The notes beneath the pieces are model-generated. The model saw nothing but the letters and a program-made list of their open reading frames with translations, had not been told where the DNA came from and searched no databases. Below are positions 43,863 to 52,314 of a stretch of DNA of 64,000 nucleotides, one piece after another. This stretch comes from Sphingobium soli (GTDB lineage Bacteria > Pseudomonadota > Alphaproteobacteria > Sphingomonadales > Sphingomonadaceae). Within the stretch, counting starts at the first letter, position 1. Every line of letters begins with the position of its first letter. Location: NCBI RefSeq assembly GCF_020782245.1, contig NZ_JAJGNP010000002.1:186001-250000 (forward strand), read 5' to 3'. The translations under genes and the position numbers were made by a program.

Positions 43863-46664
43863 ATGAGATATTTCGGGTGGCTGGCGGCGTCTGCGGCCAT
43901 GGGGATCGCTGCGCCTGCATGGGCGGGGGAAACGCCGCTATATCAACCCGCGCCGGCATGGATCACGCCGGCCGTCATGCCCAAGATAGCGGTTGGCGCC
44001 GATGCCCCCACGACGCTGATCCTGGACAATCAGTACAGGATCGAAAAGGGCCAGCTGTGGAGCTATGCCGATATCGCAACCCGCGCAGGCTCCGCAGAGG
44101 AACTCACCCGCCTGTCGTCGCTCACCCTGCCATGGGCGCCCGACAAGGGCGACCTCATCATCCATCAATTGTCCATCCTGCGCGGCGACGAGGTGATCGA
44201 CGCCTTGGCGGGCGACAGGAAATTCACCGTGCTGCGCCGTGAAGAACGGCTGGAGGCGTTACAGATCAGCGGCATCCTGACCGCCACCATGGCGGTCGAG
44301 GGGGTTCGCGTCGGCGACATCGTTCGCCTGCGCTATTCTGTGGTGTCGAAGGACGATGCTTTGGCCGGCCATGTCCAGAATGTTACCGGCCTGCCAGCCG
44401 CACCGTTTCGGCTGGGCTATGGCCGCGTGCGGGCCTTATGGGCCGATGGCAGCGCCCCGCACTGGAAATTGCTGGCCAAGGATGTCGAGGCCGAACCGGT
44501 CAAGAAAGGGGGTGTGACGGAACTGACCTTCGCGCTGCCGCTCTCCAAGCAGCCGGAGATGCCGGCCGACGCGCCGAGCCGCTTTACCCATCCGCCCCTG
44601 TTTGAAATGTCGAGCTTTGGCAGTTGGGCCGATGTGTCGAAGACCATGGCGCCGCTCTATGCGACCGGCGGCCTGATCGCCGACGGATCACCGCTGGCGG
44701 TTGAACTGACCAGGCTGAAGGGCATGGCTGGCTCGGCCATGGACAAGGCCGCCGCGGCGTTGCAACTGGTTCAGGACAATGTCCGCTATCTGATGGTGGG
44801 CATGAACGGCGGCAATTACGTGCCGCAAAAGCCGGCCGACACCTGGGCGCTGCGCTATGGCGATTGCAAGGCCAAGACATTGCTGTTGCTGGCGATGTTG
44901 CGCGGGCTGGATATCGAGGCGGAACCGGTGCTCGCCAGTTCGGCGATGGGCGATTTCGTGCCCGAACGCCTGCCGAGCGTTGCCGCTTTCGATCATGTCT
45001 TGGTTCGTGCGGTAATAGACGGGAAGAGCTATTGGCTCGACGGGACGGGCCTGGGCACACGGCTGGAGGATATTGGCGACACCCCCCAATTTGGCTGGGT
45101 GCTGCCCGTGCGGGGTACAGGCGCCGATCTGATGGCGATCGCCACCCATGCCAATGCCCGTCCCGCCATCGACATAGAGGTCAACGCGGACGAAAGCGGG
45201 CATGAACGCCTGCCGAGCGTGTTCGATGCCAAGGCCGTGTTGCGGGGGCAGATCGCGACGATGATCAACGCCGGCCTGGGGCAGATGGACGCCAAGCGCC
45301 GCGATGAACTTATCCGCGGCTTTTTCAACGAACAGATCGGCACCGCCCAATATGCAGACGTGGGTATCGCCACCGATCCGGCTTCAGCGACGGTCAGCTT
45401 CACCGCGCGCGGCGTCACCACGTCGCCGTGGGAACTGACCGACCGCCGCTATCGCCGAAGCACAAGCAAGTTGATCGACGCGATCAGCTTCGCACCGGAC
45501 CGCGCGCGACCGGCGTGGCTGGACATTCCGGCGGCAACCAGCGCGCCGATCGGCGTCCGCTATCATCTTCGCCTGCGCCTGCCCCATGGCGGGAAGGACT
45601 ACAGGATCGAGGGCGAGCAAGATCTGAGCAGAAGCGTCGCGGGCTATGACCTGCGCCGGACCGTACGACTGGACGGCGGTGTGCTGGAGGTCGATGAACG
45701 CACCGACGCGACCGGCGTCGAGATCGCGGCGGATCGCCTGCCCGACGAGCGCGACGCTCTGGCGACGGTGCAAGCCGGCTCGCCGCGGGTGATTGGCACG
45801 GAAAAGCCGACCTATCTGTGGGATTACGACGCGGCGACCATCGCGTCCTGGCCACAGTCGAAAGCGGTCGAGGCGATTTTCGCCAAAGCGATCGCCGCCG
45901 ATGCGGAAAATTCTGACGGCTATTCCAGTCGCGGTAATTTTCGCTGGGGCATTGGCGATTACAAAAATGGCCTGGCCGATCTCGACAAGGCCATCGCCAT
46001 CGAACCGAGCGTCGCCCTCTATCTGCAAAGGGCCTATCGCCGGTTTCAGACCGGTGATGTCGCGGGCGCTCTGGCAGACGGGCGCTTGGCCCGCCAGCTT
46101 GACCCCGCTTCCGGTGGTGCGGTCGCTACTGTCGCGAGCTATCTTGCCGAAAGCGGGAAGCTGGATGACGCCCTGGCGATCGTCGACGCCAAGATCGCCA
46201 TTGGCGGGGAGCAGCGCGACGGCTATCGCAATTACAAGGCCAATCTGCTCGGCACCTATGGCGATGCGACCAAGGCCTTGGAGATCATCAACGCGCAACT
46301 CGCTGAAAAGCCGGGTACGACCAGCCTCTACAACGACCTGTGCTGGATCAAGGGCACCCGCAACATCGATCTTGAAAGCGCGAAGCAGGATTGCACCCAG
46401 GCGGTGGAGCTGAGTTCGGGCAGCATGGCGGCGATCGACAGCCGGGCCATGCTCTGGTTCCGCATGGGGCGGTTCGAAGACGCTCTGAGCGATCTGGACG
46501 TGGTCGTCGCGCAGGAGCCGGAAAAGGCGCCCAGCCGCTTCATGCGCGGGATCGTGCTCAAACGGCTCGGCCGGAACAGTGATGGCGACGCCGAACTGGT
46601 CATCGCGCGGCGCATCGACCCGCACATCCCTGCGACTTATGCACGTTTCGGAATCACGCCCTGA
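43863..46664 (+). CDS. Exported DUF3857 / transglutaminase-like / TPR protein
   Basis: A 933-residue periplasmic protein with a signal peptide (1-21). Residues 55-250 match DUF3857. Residues 285-400 are a transglutaminase-like papain-fold domain with the triad C335 (RYGDCKAKTLLL), H378 (AFDHVLV) and D393 (YWLDGTG) intact. A beta-rich linker of about 250 residues follows, and the last 250 residues hold TPR repeats (SRGNFRWGIGDYKNGLADLDKAI and similar). The enzyme activity of this family (protease, cross-linker or acyltransferase) is not established. It is a single gene with a terminator upstream. No ribosome-binding site stronger than GGGG before ATG 43863 is visible. Confidence 0.88.
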   Translation: MRYFGWLAASAAMGIAAPAWAGETPLYQPAPAWITPAVMPKIAVGADAPTTLILDNQYRIEKGQLWSYADIATRAGSAEELTRLSSLTLPWAPDKGDLIIHQLSILRGDEVIDALAGDRKFTVLRREERLEALQISGILTATMAVEGVRVGDIVRLRYSVVSKDDALAGHVQNVTGLPAAPFRLGYGRVRALWADGSAPHWKLLAKDVEAEPVKKGGVTELTFALPLSKQPEMPADAPSRFTHPPLFEMSSFGSWADVSKTMAPLYATGGLIADGSPLAVELTRLKGMAGSAMDKAAAALQLVQDNVRYLMVGMNGGNYVPQKPADTWALRYGDCKAKTLLLLAMLRGLDIEAEPVLASSAMGDFVPERLPSVAAFDHVLVRAVIDGKSYWLDGTGLGTRLEDIGDTPQFGWVLPVRGTGADLMAIATHANARPAIDIEVNADESGHERLPSVFDAKAVLRGQIATMINAGLGQMDAKRRDELIRGFFNEQIGTAQYADVGIATDPASATVSFTARGVTTSPWELTDRRYRRSTSKLIDAISFAPDRARPAWLDIPAATSAPIGVRYHLRLRLPHGGKDYRIEGEQDLSRSVAGYDLRRTVRLDGGVLEVDERTDATGVEIAADRLPDERDALATVQAGSPRVIGTEKPTYLWDYDAATIASWPQSKAVEAIFAKAIAADAENSDGYSSRGNFRWGIGDYKNGLADLDKAIAIEPSVALYLQRAYRRFQTGDVAGALADGRLARQLDPASGGAVATVASYLAESGKLDDALAIVDAKIAIGGEQRDGYRNYKANLLGTYGDATKALEIINAQLAEKPGTTSLYNDLCWIKGTRNIDLESAKQDCTQAVELSSGSMAAIDSRAMLWFRMGRFEDALSDLDVVVAQEPEKAPSRFMRGIVLKRLGRNSDGDAELVIARRIDPHIPATYARFGITP

Positions 46665-46761
46665 TTAAATCGTAACGGCTCCGTTCCAGTGGAAACTTTG
46701 CAGCCCTGCCAACAGTTGAAAGACTGTTATTGCAATGAAGTTCTTTTGAAGGAGAAGTCAC

Positions 46762-46944
46762 ATGGGCGAACTGACCGACAAGGCGAAGGCCGTGGCTAAC
46801 AAGGCTGCCGGCGCGACGAAGGAAGCGATCGGCAAGGCTACCGACAACGAACGACTGGAAGCCGAGGGCAAGGTGCAGAAGACCAAGGGTACGGCGCAGG
46901 ATGTGTCCGGATCGGTCAAGGGCGCGCTGGGCGACAAGGTCTGA
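46762..46944 (+). CDS. CsbD-family stress protein
   Basis: A 60-residue hydrophilic, Ala/Lys/Glu-rich protein of the CsbD family, helical and low-complexity (DKAKAVANKAAGATKEAIGKA...VQKTKGTAQDVSGSVKGALG). Such proteins are induced by general stress. AAGGAGAAG precedes ATG 46762. Two poor matches to the alphaproteobacterial general-stress promoter (GGAAC-N16/17-CGTT) lie upstream, at 46650-46674 (GGAAT, 16 bp, CGTA) and 46691-46717; neither is convincing alone. Confidence 0.9.
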   Translation: MGELTDKAKAVANKAAGATKEAIGKATDNERLEAEGKVQKTKGTAQDVSGSVKGALGDKV

Positions 46945-46968
46945 TCCACCGGCCTGAATGAACAAAGG

Positions 46969-46996
46969 CCCTGCTTCGAAAGAGGCGGGGTTTTTT
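46969..46996 (+). terminator. Terminator of the csbD-like gene
   Basis: CCC-t-GCTT (46969-46976) pairs with AGGCGGG (46984-46990 region) around CGAAAG, followed by GTTTTTT. It lies 25 nt after the stop and just before the convergent stop at 47002. Confidence 0.75.
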
Positions 46997-47001
46997 GTGG
47001 T

Positions 47002-48372
47002 CTAGCTCTTCGACTTAACAAGATAATCTTTGACATCGCGCCGCAATTCACCTGCGCACAGGTAGAGCGCGATGACATTGGGGATCGCCATCAGGAAGAA
47101 ACTGCTGTCGACGATACCGACGACACGGCCAAGGTCGATCGCGGCGGCGGGCGGCAGGGCGACGATGTAGAGGATCTTGTACGTCCATTGCGCTTTCGGC
47201 CCGTTGCCGAACAGATAGCCCCACGCCTGCAAGCCGTAAAAGCCCCAGGCGACGAGCGTGGAATAGGCGAAGAGGAACACCACCACCGCCAGCAGCCACG
47301 GAAACCAGGGTGACACCTGCGCGAAGGCGGCGGACGTGATGGCGATGCCTTCCAGTCCGCCATTCCAGGTGCCCGCAACCACCAGAGCCAGGCCGCCCAG
47401 CGCACATACGATCATTGTCCCCAGCAGCGGTTCCAGCAACGCGACCAGTCCTTCGGATACGGGGTGCTGGGTCCGGGCCAGGCTGTGCGCCATGACCGCG
47501 GAGCCCACGCCAGCCTCGCTGGCAAAGACGGCGCGCCGCATGCCCGCCACGAATGCACCCACCGCGCCGCCGGTCGCTGCGTCACCTGACCATGCGCCGT
47601 TCCAGATCAGCGCCAGCGCTGCGGGAATATCGGCCACATGCAGGATCAATATGGCAAAGACGCCGCCCAGATAGACGGCGACCTTGAGCGGGGTCAGACG
47701 CTTGGACACTTCGCCCAGCCAGGCCGCGCCGCCCAGCGTCACCAGGGCGACCGCGCCGGCGATGAAAACGCCATAGGCCCAGCCATTGGTCATCCCGGTG
47801 ACGACCTGAACCTGCGCGAAGCTTTGATTGACCTGCACCATCGGGATCGCGCCGAACAGCGCGAAAAAGGCGTAAGCGCCGCCTAGCGCCAGCCCAAGCC
47901 GGGGCCATCCGCGCGCCGCGCCGACGGCCTTGAGCACATACATCGGCCCGCCATGCACATGGCCGCGATCGTCAAAGACGCGATATTTGAGGCCCAGCGT
48001 CACTTCGGCCATCTTCACCGTCATGGCGAACCACCCGATGATGAACATCCACAGGATCGCTCCGGGGCCGCCCATGGTCAGCGCGACCGCCACGCCGGCA
48101 ATATTGCCCAGGCCGATCGTGCCCGACAGGGCAGTGGAAAGCGCGCCCCATTGGCTGACATCGCCTTTCGCCTCGTCCTCATGCGGCTGGGTCCGCAGGA
48201 TATGGATGGCGCGGCCAACCTGCGTGACGTTGGGAAAGCCGAGCCACAGGGTGAAGAACAGCATCGGCAGGGCCAGATAGAGCACGATTAGTTCGATCTG
48301 CGTGCCCAGCAAAGGCAGCTTGAAAAAGACGGCGCCCGACAAACCGTCGACGAAGGCATTGAAATCTTCCAT
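47002..48372 (-). CDS. Alanine/glycine:cation symporter (AGCS family)
   Basis: A 456-residue transporter with about 11 spans and family motifs GTIGLGNIAGVAVALTMGGPGAILWM (early) and the conserved FASEAGVGSAVMAHS in the middle. It imports alanine or glycine with sodium or protons. ATG 48372 is chosen; a TTG 13 codons upstream would add a hydrophilic stretch without a better ribosome-binding site. It is divergent from glmM. Confidence 0.93.
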   Translation of the reverse strand: MEDFNAFVDGLSGAVFFKLPLLGTQIELIVLYLALPMLFFTLWLGFPNVTQVGRAIHILRTQPHEDEAKGDVSQWGALSTALSGTIGLGNIAGVAVALTMGGPGAILWMFIIGWFAMTVKMAEVTLGLKYRVFDDRGHVHGGPMYVLKAVGAARGWPRLGLALGGAYAFFALFGAIPMVQVNQSFAQVQVVTGMTNGWAYGVFIAGAVALVTLGGAAWLGEVSKRLTPLKVAVYLGGVFAILILHVADIPAALALIWNGAWSGDAATGGAVGAFVAGMRRAVFASEAGVGSAVMAHSLARTQHPVSEGLVALLEPLLGTMIVCALGGLALVVAGTWNGGLEGIAITSAAFAQVSPWFPWLLAVVVFLFAYSTLVAWGFYGLQAWGYLFGNGPKAQWTYKILYIVALPPAAAIDLGRVVGIVDSSFFLMAIPNVIALYLCAGELRRDVKDYLVKSKS

Positions 48373-48482
48373 CGCGTCCGGATGCCGCCGGGCGGGTGGA
48401 TTGTCGATCAAAGATTGCTATGGGCGGGTAAGGATGGACTCCTCACACGGAGACTCTTGCGGCCCCAAGCGACGAGGGACAA

Positions 48483-49823
48483 GTGAGCAGGCAATATTTC
48501 GGCACCGACGGCATACGCGGACGCACCAACCAATGGCCGATGACCCCGGATCTGGCGATGAAGGTCGGCATGGCAGCCGGCACTCATTTCCAGCGCGGCA
48601 GCCATCGCCACCGCGTGGTGATCGGCAAGGATACGCGCCTGTCGGGCTATATGGTGGAAAATGCGCTGGTTGCGGGTTTCACGGCGGTCGGCATGGATGT
48701 GGTGCAGTTCGGCCCGATCCCCACGCCCGCCGTCGCCCTGCTCGCCCATTCGATGCGCGCGGACCTGGGCGTGATGATCTCGGCCAGCCACAATCCCTTT
48801 TACGACAATGGCATCAAGCTGTTCGGGCCGGACGGCTACAAGCTGTCGGACGAAGATGAACTGAAGATCGAGGCGCTGCTGGACCAGACAATCGAGCTGG
48901 CAGCTTCGAAGGATATCGGTCGCGCCCGCCGCGTGGAGGATGCGCGGGGCCGCTATATCCATGCGGTCAAGTCCAGCTTCCCCGCCGACCTGCGGCTTGA
49001 CGGGCTCAAGATCGTGGTCGATTGCGCCAATGGCGCCGCCTATCAGGTCGCGCCGTCGGCCTTGTGGGAATTGGGCGCGACTGTTGTCGCGATCGGTGTC
49101 TCACCCAATGGCACCAACATCAACGACAGCTGCGGTTCGACGTCGCCCATGCTGTTGCAGGAAACCGTGGTGTCATCGGGCGCGGACATCGGCATCGCGC
49201 TGGACGGCGACGCCGACCGGTTGATCGTCGTGGATGAAAAAGGCCGGCTGGTCGATGGCGATCAGATCATGGCATTGATCGCCGCCAATTTTGCTGCTGC
49301 GGGCACATTGCGCGGCGGCGGGCTGGTCGCGACGGTCATGTCGAACCTGGGCCTGGAGCGGTTCTTGGCGGACAAGGGTATCACGCTGGAGCGCACCAAG
49401 GTCGGCGACCGCTATGTGCTGGAACGGATGCGCGAGGGCGGCTTTAACGTCGGGGGCGAACAGTCGGGGCACATGATCCTGTCCGACTATGCGACCACGG
49501 GCGACGGGACGGTCGCGGCGCTTCAGGTGCTGGCGGCGCTGGTCCGATCGGGCAAGCCCGCAAGCGAGACGCTCCACAAATTCGATCCCGTGCCGCAACT
49601 GTTGAAAAATGTCCGCTTTGCCGGTGGCAAGCCGCTGGAGCATGAAGAGGTGCAGCGCGTCATCGCCCAGGCGGAAACCGAACTGGCCGGCGTGGGGCGT
49701 CTTGTCATCCGCCCGTCGGGAACCGAACCCGTCATCCGGGTGATGGCGGAGGGGGACAGCGAGGATCAGGTGCGCGATGTCGTCGACCGCGTCTGCGCCG
49801 CGGTCGAGAGGGCGGCGGCGTGA
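48483..49823 (+). CDS. glmM: Phosphoglucosamine mutase
   Basis: A 446-residue enzyme of the alpha-D-phosphohexomutase family. The phosphoserine is S102 in MISASHNPF, metal is bound by DGDADR near residue 240, and [15 protein letters not shown] near the end binds the phosphate. It converts glucosamine-6-phosphate to glucosamine-1-phosphate for peptidoglycan and lipopolysaccharide. The start is GTG 48483 with GAGGGA just upstream; the family start [13 protein letters not shown] fits exactly. ftsH, often upstream of glmM, is absent here. Confidence 0.96.
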   Translation: MSRQYFGTDGIRGRTNQWPMTPDLAMKVGMAAGTHFQRGSHRHRVVIGKDTRLSGYMVENALVAGFTAVGMDVVQFGPIPTPAVALLAHSMRADLGVMISASHNPFYDNGIKLFGPDGYKLSDEDELKIEALLDQTIELAASKDIGRARRVEDARGRYIHAVKSSFPADLRLDGLKIVVDCANGAAYQVAPSALWELGATVVAIGVSPNGTNINDSCGSTSPMLLQETVVSSGADIGIALDGDADRLIVVDEKGRLVDGDQIMALIAANFAAAGTLRGGGLVATVMSNLGLERFLADKGITLERTKVGDRYVLERMREGGFNVGGEQSGHMILSDYATTGDGTVAALQVLAALVRSGKPASETLHKFDPVPQLLKNVRFAGGKPLEHEEVQRVIAQAETELAGVGRLVIRPSGTEPVIRVMAEGDSEDQVRDVVDRVCAAVERAAA

Positions 49824-49841
49824 CTGTTCCAGTTTCTGCCG

Positions 49842-49903
49842 CCGTTCGGTTCGAGCTTGTCGAGAACGAAGCGCAGGATTCTAGACAAGCTCGAACCGAA
49901 CGG
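49842..49903. repeat. Palindromic intergenic repeat, copy 2 (perfect)
   Basis: Two perfectly complementary 20-base arms (49842-49861 and 49884-49903, CCGTTCG...GAGCTTGTC) flank 22 bases, between glmM and the DUF1272 gene. It shares its core with the element at 8176-8253. It could act as an mRNA-stabilising or terminating hairpin for glmM. Confidence 0.8.
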
Positions 49904-49916
49904 AAAGTAGTGTGCC

Positions 49917-50141
49917 ATGCTTGAGATGCGGCCTGACTGCGAGCGATGCGGCGTGGATTTGCCGGCTGACGCGCCGGGCGCCTTCATCTGTTCGTTCGAA
50001 TGCACATATTGCGCGTCCTGTGCCGAGGCGCTGGATGACCGATGCCCCAATTGCGGCGGCGAATTGATGGATCGCCCGACACGCACCGGCAAGGCGCTGG
50101 CCGATCATCCCGCCGCGCAGGAGCGGCGCCACAGGCCATGA
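49917..50141 (+). CDS. DUF1272 small zinc-ribbon-like protein
   Basis: A 74-residue protein with eight cysteines in CxxC-type pairs (CERCG, CSFECTYCASC, CPNCGG), typical of DUF1272, expected to bind zinc. Function unknown. Its stop overlaps the thiD start (ATGA), so it is translated together with thiD. The start ATG 49917 lies 13 bases after the palindromic repeat. Confidence 0.88.
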   Translation: MLEMRPDCERCGVDLPADAPGAFICSFECTYCASCAEALDDRCPNCGGELMDRPTRTGKALADHPAAQERRHRP

Positions 50142-50899
50142 AGCCCGCCCGCATCCTCATCATCGCCGGGTCGGACAGTGGCGGCGGCGCCGGCATTCAG
50201 GCCGACCTCAAGACCGTGACGCTGCTGGGCGGCTTTGGCATGACGGCCATCACCGCGATCACCGCGCAGAACACGCTGGGCGTGCAGGCCGTGCATCCAG
50301 TGCCGACCGACATGGTGTTGGCGCAGATGGAAAGCTGCATCAGCGACATTGGCGTCGATGCGGTGAAGATCGGCATGATCGGATCGGCCGAGACGGCCGC
50401 TGCGGTCGCGGATCGGCTGGCGCAATTGAGGGACGTTCCGATCATATTCGATCCAGTGATGGTGGCGACCAGCGGCTCGTTGCTGGCGGATGATGCAACC
50501 ATTTCCGCGTTCGAGAAGCTGATGGCGATAGCTGCGCTCATCACGCCGAATATTCCGGAACTCGCGGCTCTGGGTGGAGAGGATATCGCCGCACGCTATG
50601 GCACCCACGTTCTTGCCAAAGGTGGTCACGGCGAAGGCCCTATGCTGACGGATCGACTGTTGGCGCCGGACAGGGTGCTCAAGGCCTGGAGCAACCGGAA
50701 GATCGAGACGGTACATACGCACGGTACCGGCTGCACGCTGGCCAGCGCGGTCGCGACGGGGCTGGGGCAGGGGATGAACTTGGTCGAAGCGGTCGAGCGC
50801 GCCCGCAAATATGTGCGTGAGGCTTTGGCGCTCGCACCCGGTTATGGCAGCGGCCACGGCCCGATGGGCGCACCGCTCGGGTTTCATGCCCATGCCTGA
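50138..50899 (+). CDS. thiD: Hydroxymethylpyrimidine / phosphomethylpyrimidine kinase
   Basis: A 253-residue ribokinase-fold enzyme with IIAGSDSGGGAGIQADLKT at the N-terminus, the substrate region FDPVMVATSG and the anion-hole motif THGTGCTLASAVA with the catalytic base. It phosphorylates HMP and HMP-P for thiamine synthesis. Start ATG 50138 overlaps the DUF1272 stop and the end overlaps rnhB. No thi-box leader is seen. Confidence 0.95.
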   Translation: MKPARILIIAGSDSGGGAGIQADLKTVTLLGGFGMTAITAITAQNTLGVQAVHPVPTDMVLAQMESCISDIGVDAVKIGMIGSAETAAAVADRLAQLRDVPIIFDPVMVATSGSLLADDATISAFEKLMAIAALITPNIPELAALGGEDIAARYGTHVLAKGGHGEGPMLTDRLLAPDRVLKAWSNRKIETVHTHGTGCTLASAVATGLGQGMNLVEAVERARKYVREALALAPGYGSGHGPMGAPLGFHAHA

Positions 50900-51491
50900 T
50901 TTCTCGCATGAGCTGCGCCATCATCCCGGCTTGGTCGCGGGGGTGGACGAAGCGGGCAGGGGGCCATTGGCTGGCCCCGTCGTCGCCGCCGCCGTGATCC
51001 TCCGCGCGGAGGATTGCCCGGAAGGGTTGAACGATTCCAAGCAATTGACCGCCAAAAGGCGTGCCGAACTGGAAACGCAGGTGAAGGCGCGGGCGCTGTG
51101 CTGGGGCATCGGTGTGGCGAGCGTGGCCGAGATAGACGACCTCAACATTTTGTGGGCCACGATGCTTGCGATGACGCGCGCGGTCGAGGCGCTGAGCGCG
51201 GATTGCGCCCATGTGTTGGTCGATGGCAATCGCTGCCCCCAATGGCGCTGGGCATCGACGGCGGTGGTGGAGGGGGACGCCAAATGCCTGTCGATCGCTG
51301 CGGCCTCCATTCTCGCGAAGGAGGAGCGGGACCGCATGATGATCGCGGCGGCCGCCGACCACCCGCATTATGGGTGGGAGAGCAACAAGGGCTATGGAAG
51401 TGCGCATCATCTTGCCGCGTTGCGTGAACATGGCCCGACGCCGCTGCATCGCCGCAGCTTTTCGCCAGTGGCGCAATTGCTTCTGCTTTAG
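50892..51491 (+). CDS. rnhB: Ribonuclease HII
   Basis: A 199-residue enzyme removing RNA from RNA-DNA hybrids and single ribonucleotides from DNA. The catalytic acids are D19 and E20 (GVDEAGRGPLAGPVVAAAV), with further Asp residues in VLVDGNRCP and VEGDAKCLSIAAASILAK. It overlaps thiD by eight bases; ATG 50886 two codons earlier is possible. An unusual DUF1272-thiD-rnhB chain of overlapping genes results. Confidence 0.95.
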   Translation: MPDFSHELRHHPGLVAGVDEAGRGPLAGPVVAAAVILRAEDCPEGLNDSKQLTAKRRAELETQVKARALCWGIGVASVAEIDDLNILWATMLAMTRAVEALSADCAHVLVDGNRCPQWRWASTAVVEGDAKCLSIAAASILAKEERDRMMIAAAADHPHYGWESNKGYGSAHHLAALREHGPTPLHRRSFSPVAQLLLL

Positions 51492-51572
51492 ATTTCTGTG
51501 TCTTGCCGGGACGGATGAAATTGCCGGCCCCGGCGGGGTGGCATTGGGGCGGCATATGGTTAATAAAAGCTT

Positions 51573-52247
51573 ATGCGCGCGCATCGGCTGCTCCCCCTTC
51601 TGTTTCTGTTGCTTACCGGCGTGCCTGCCACTGCGCCCGCGCAGGATCTGGCCCAGAATCTGGCCCAGAATCTGGCCCAGAATCTGGCGCTGTCACCGGG
51701 CGGCTATCGCTGGCTGGAGGACGGCGGAGACGGACCGCTCTACATGGTCATCAGCATCGAAAAGCAGCGCGTCCATGTCTATCGCGGGGATCGGCTGATC
51801 GGCGCTGCCAGCGTGTCGACGGGCATGAAGGGGCATCGAACGCCGACCGGAGACTATCCCATCCTGCAAAAGCGGCAATGGCATCGTTCCAACCTGTACA
51901 GTAACGCGCCCATGCCCTTCATGCAGCGGCTGACCTGGGACGGCATCGCGCTGCACGCCGGACATAATCCGGGCTATCCCGCAAGCCATGGCTGCATCCG
52001 CCTGCCCTATGCTTTCGCTCGTCAGCTGTTCGCCCTGACGCGGATTGGAACGCCGGTGGAGGTGACGCAGGCACGGTTGAACCCCGCGCTCCAGCTTGAT
52101 CCGCTCGTCGTCGCCGATCCGGGCAGCACGGTGGTGAGCTTTGATACCGACATTGCGGTCGGCGCGCGGGCCTTTGCGCCGGCTTCCGTGACCGTGCCGC
52201 AACTGGAGGTCGATCCCGCCATATTCCTGCCGCGCCTGCGGAACTGA
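51573..52247 (+). CDS. L,D-transpeptidase (YkuD domain) with N-terminal tandem repeat
   Basis: A 224-residue exported protein: signal peptide (1-23), a four-copy QDLA/QNLA repeat (24-39), then the YkuD domain (about 55-165) with the catalytic motif SHGCIR and the upstream His in ALHAGHNPGYP. L,D-transpeptidases cross-link peptidoglycan or attach proteins to it. The last 55 residues are an extension of unknown fold. No convincing ribosome-binding site precedes ATG 51573. Confidence 0.9.
   Translation: MRAHRLLPLLFLLLTGVPATAPAQDLAQNLAQNLAQNLALSPGGYRWLEDGGDGPLYMVISIEKQRVHVYRGDRLIGAASVSTGMKGHRTPTGDYPILQKRQWHRSNLYSNAPMPFMQRLTWDGIALHAGHNPGYPASHGCIRLPYAFARQLFALTRIGTPVEVTQARLNPALQLDPLVVADPGSTVVSFDTDIAVGARAFAPASVTVPQLEVDPAIFLPRLRN
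51642..51689 (+). repeat. 12-bp tandem repeat, four copies, inside the L,D-transpeptidase gene
   Basis: Unit CAGAATCTGGCC (first copy CAGGATCTGGCC, last copy ending GCG) repeats in frame and encodes QDLA then three QNLA. It sits directly after the signal peptide, so copy-number change would alter a linker without breaking the frame. Confidence 0.9.
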
Positions 52248-52314
52248 CGCCGTTATTTGCCTTGGCGGGACTTTGTCCGCACAAGCGGGCGAACCCGAAG
52301 AGGAAGAAGTGCTG

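Noticed and set aside
46650..46717. General-stress (EcfG-type) promoter before the csbD-like gene
   Set aside because: Two candidate matches each have mismatches or wrong spacing; mentioned in the gene entry but not called as a feature.
50100..50140. TPP riboswitch before thiD
   Set aside because: thiD starts inside the preceding gene (ATGA overlap), and no thi-box sequence is visible upstream of the DUF1272 gene.
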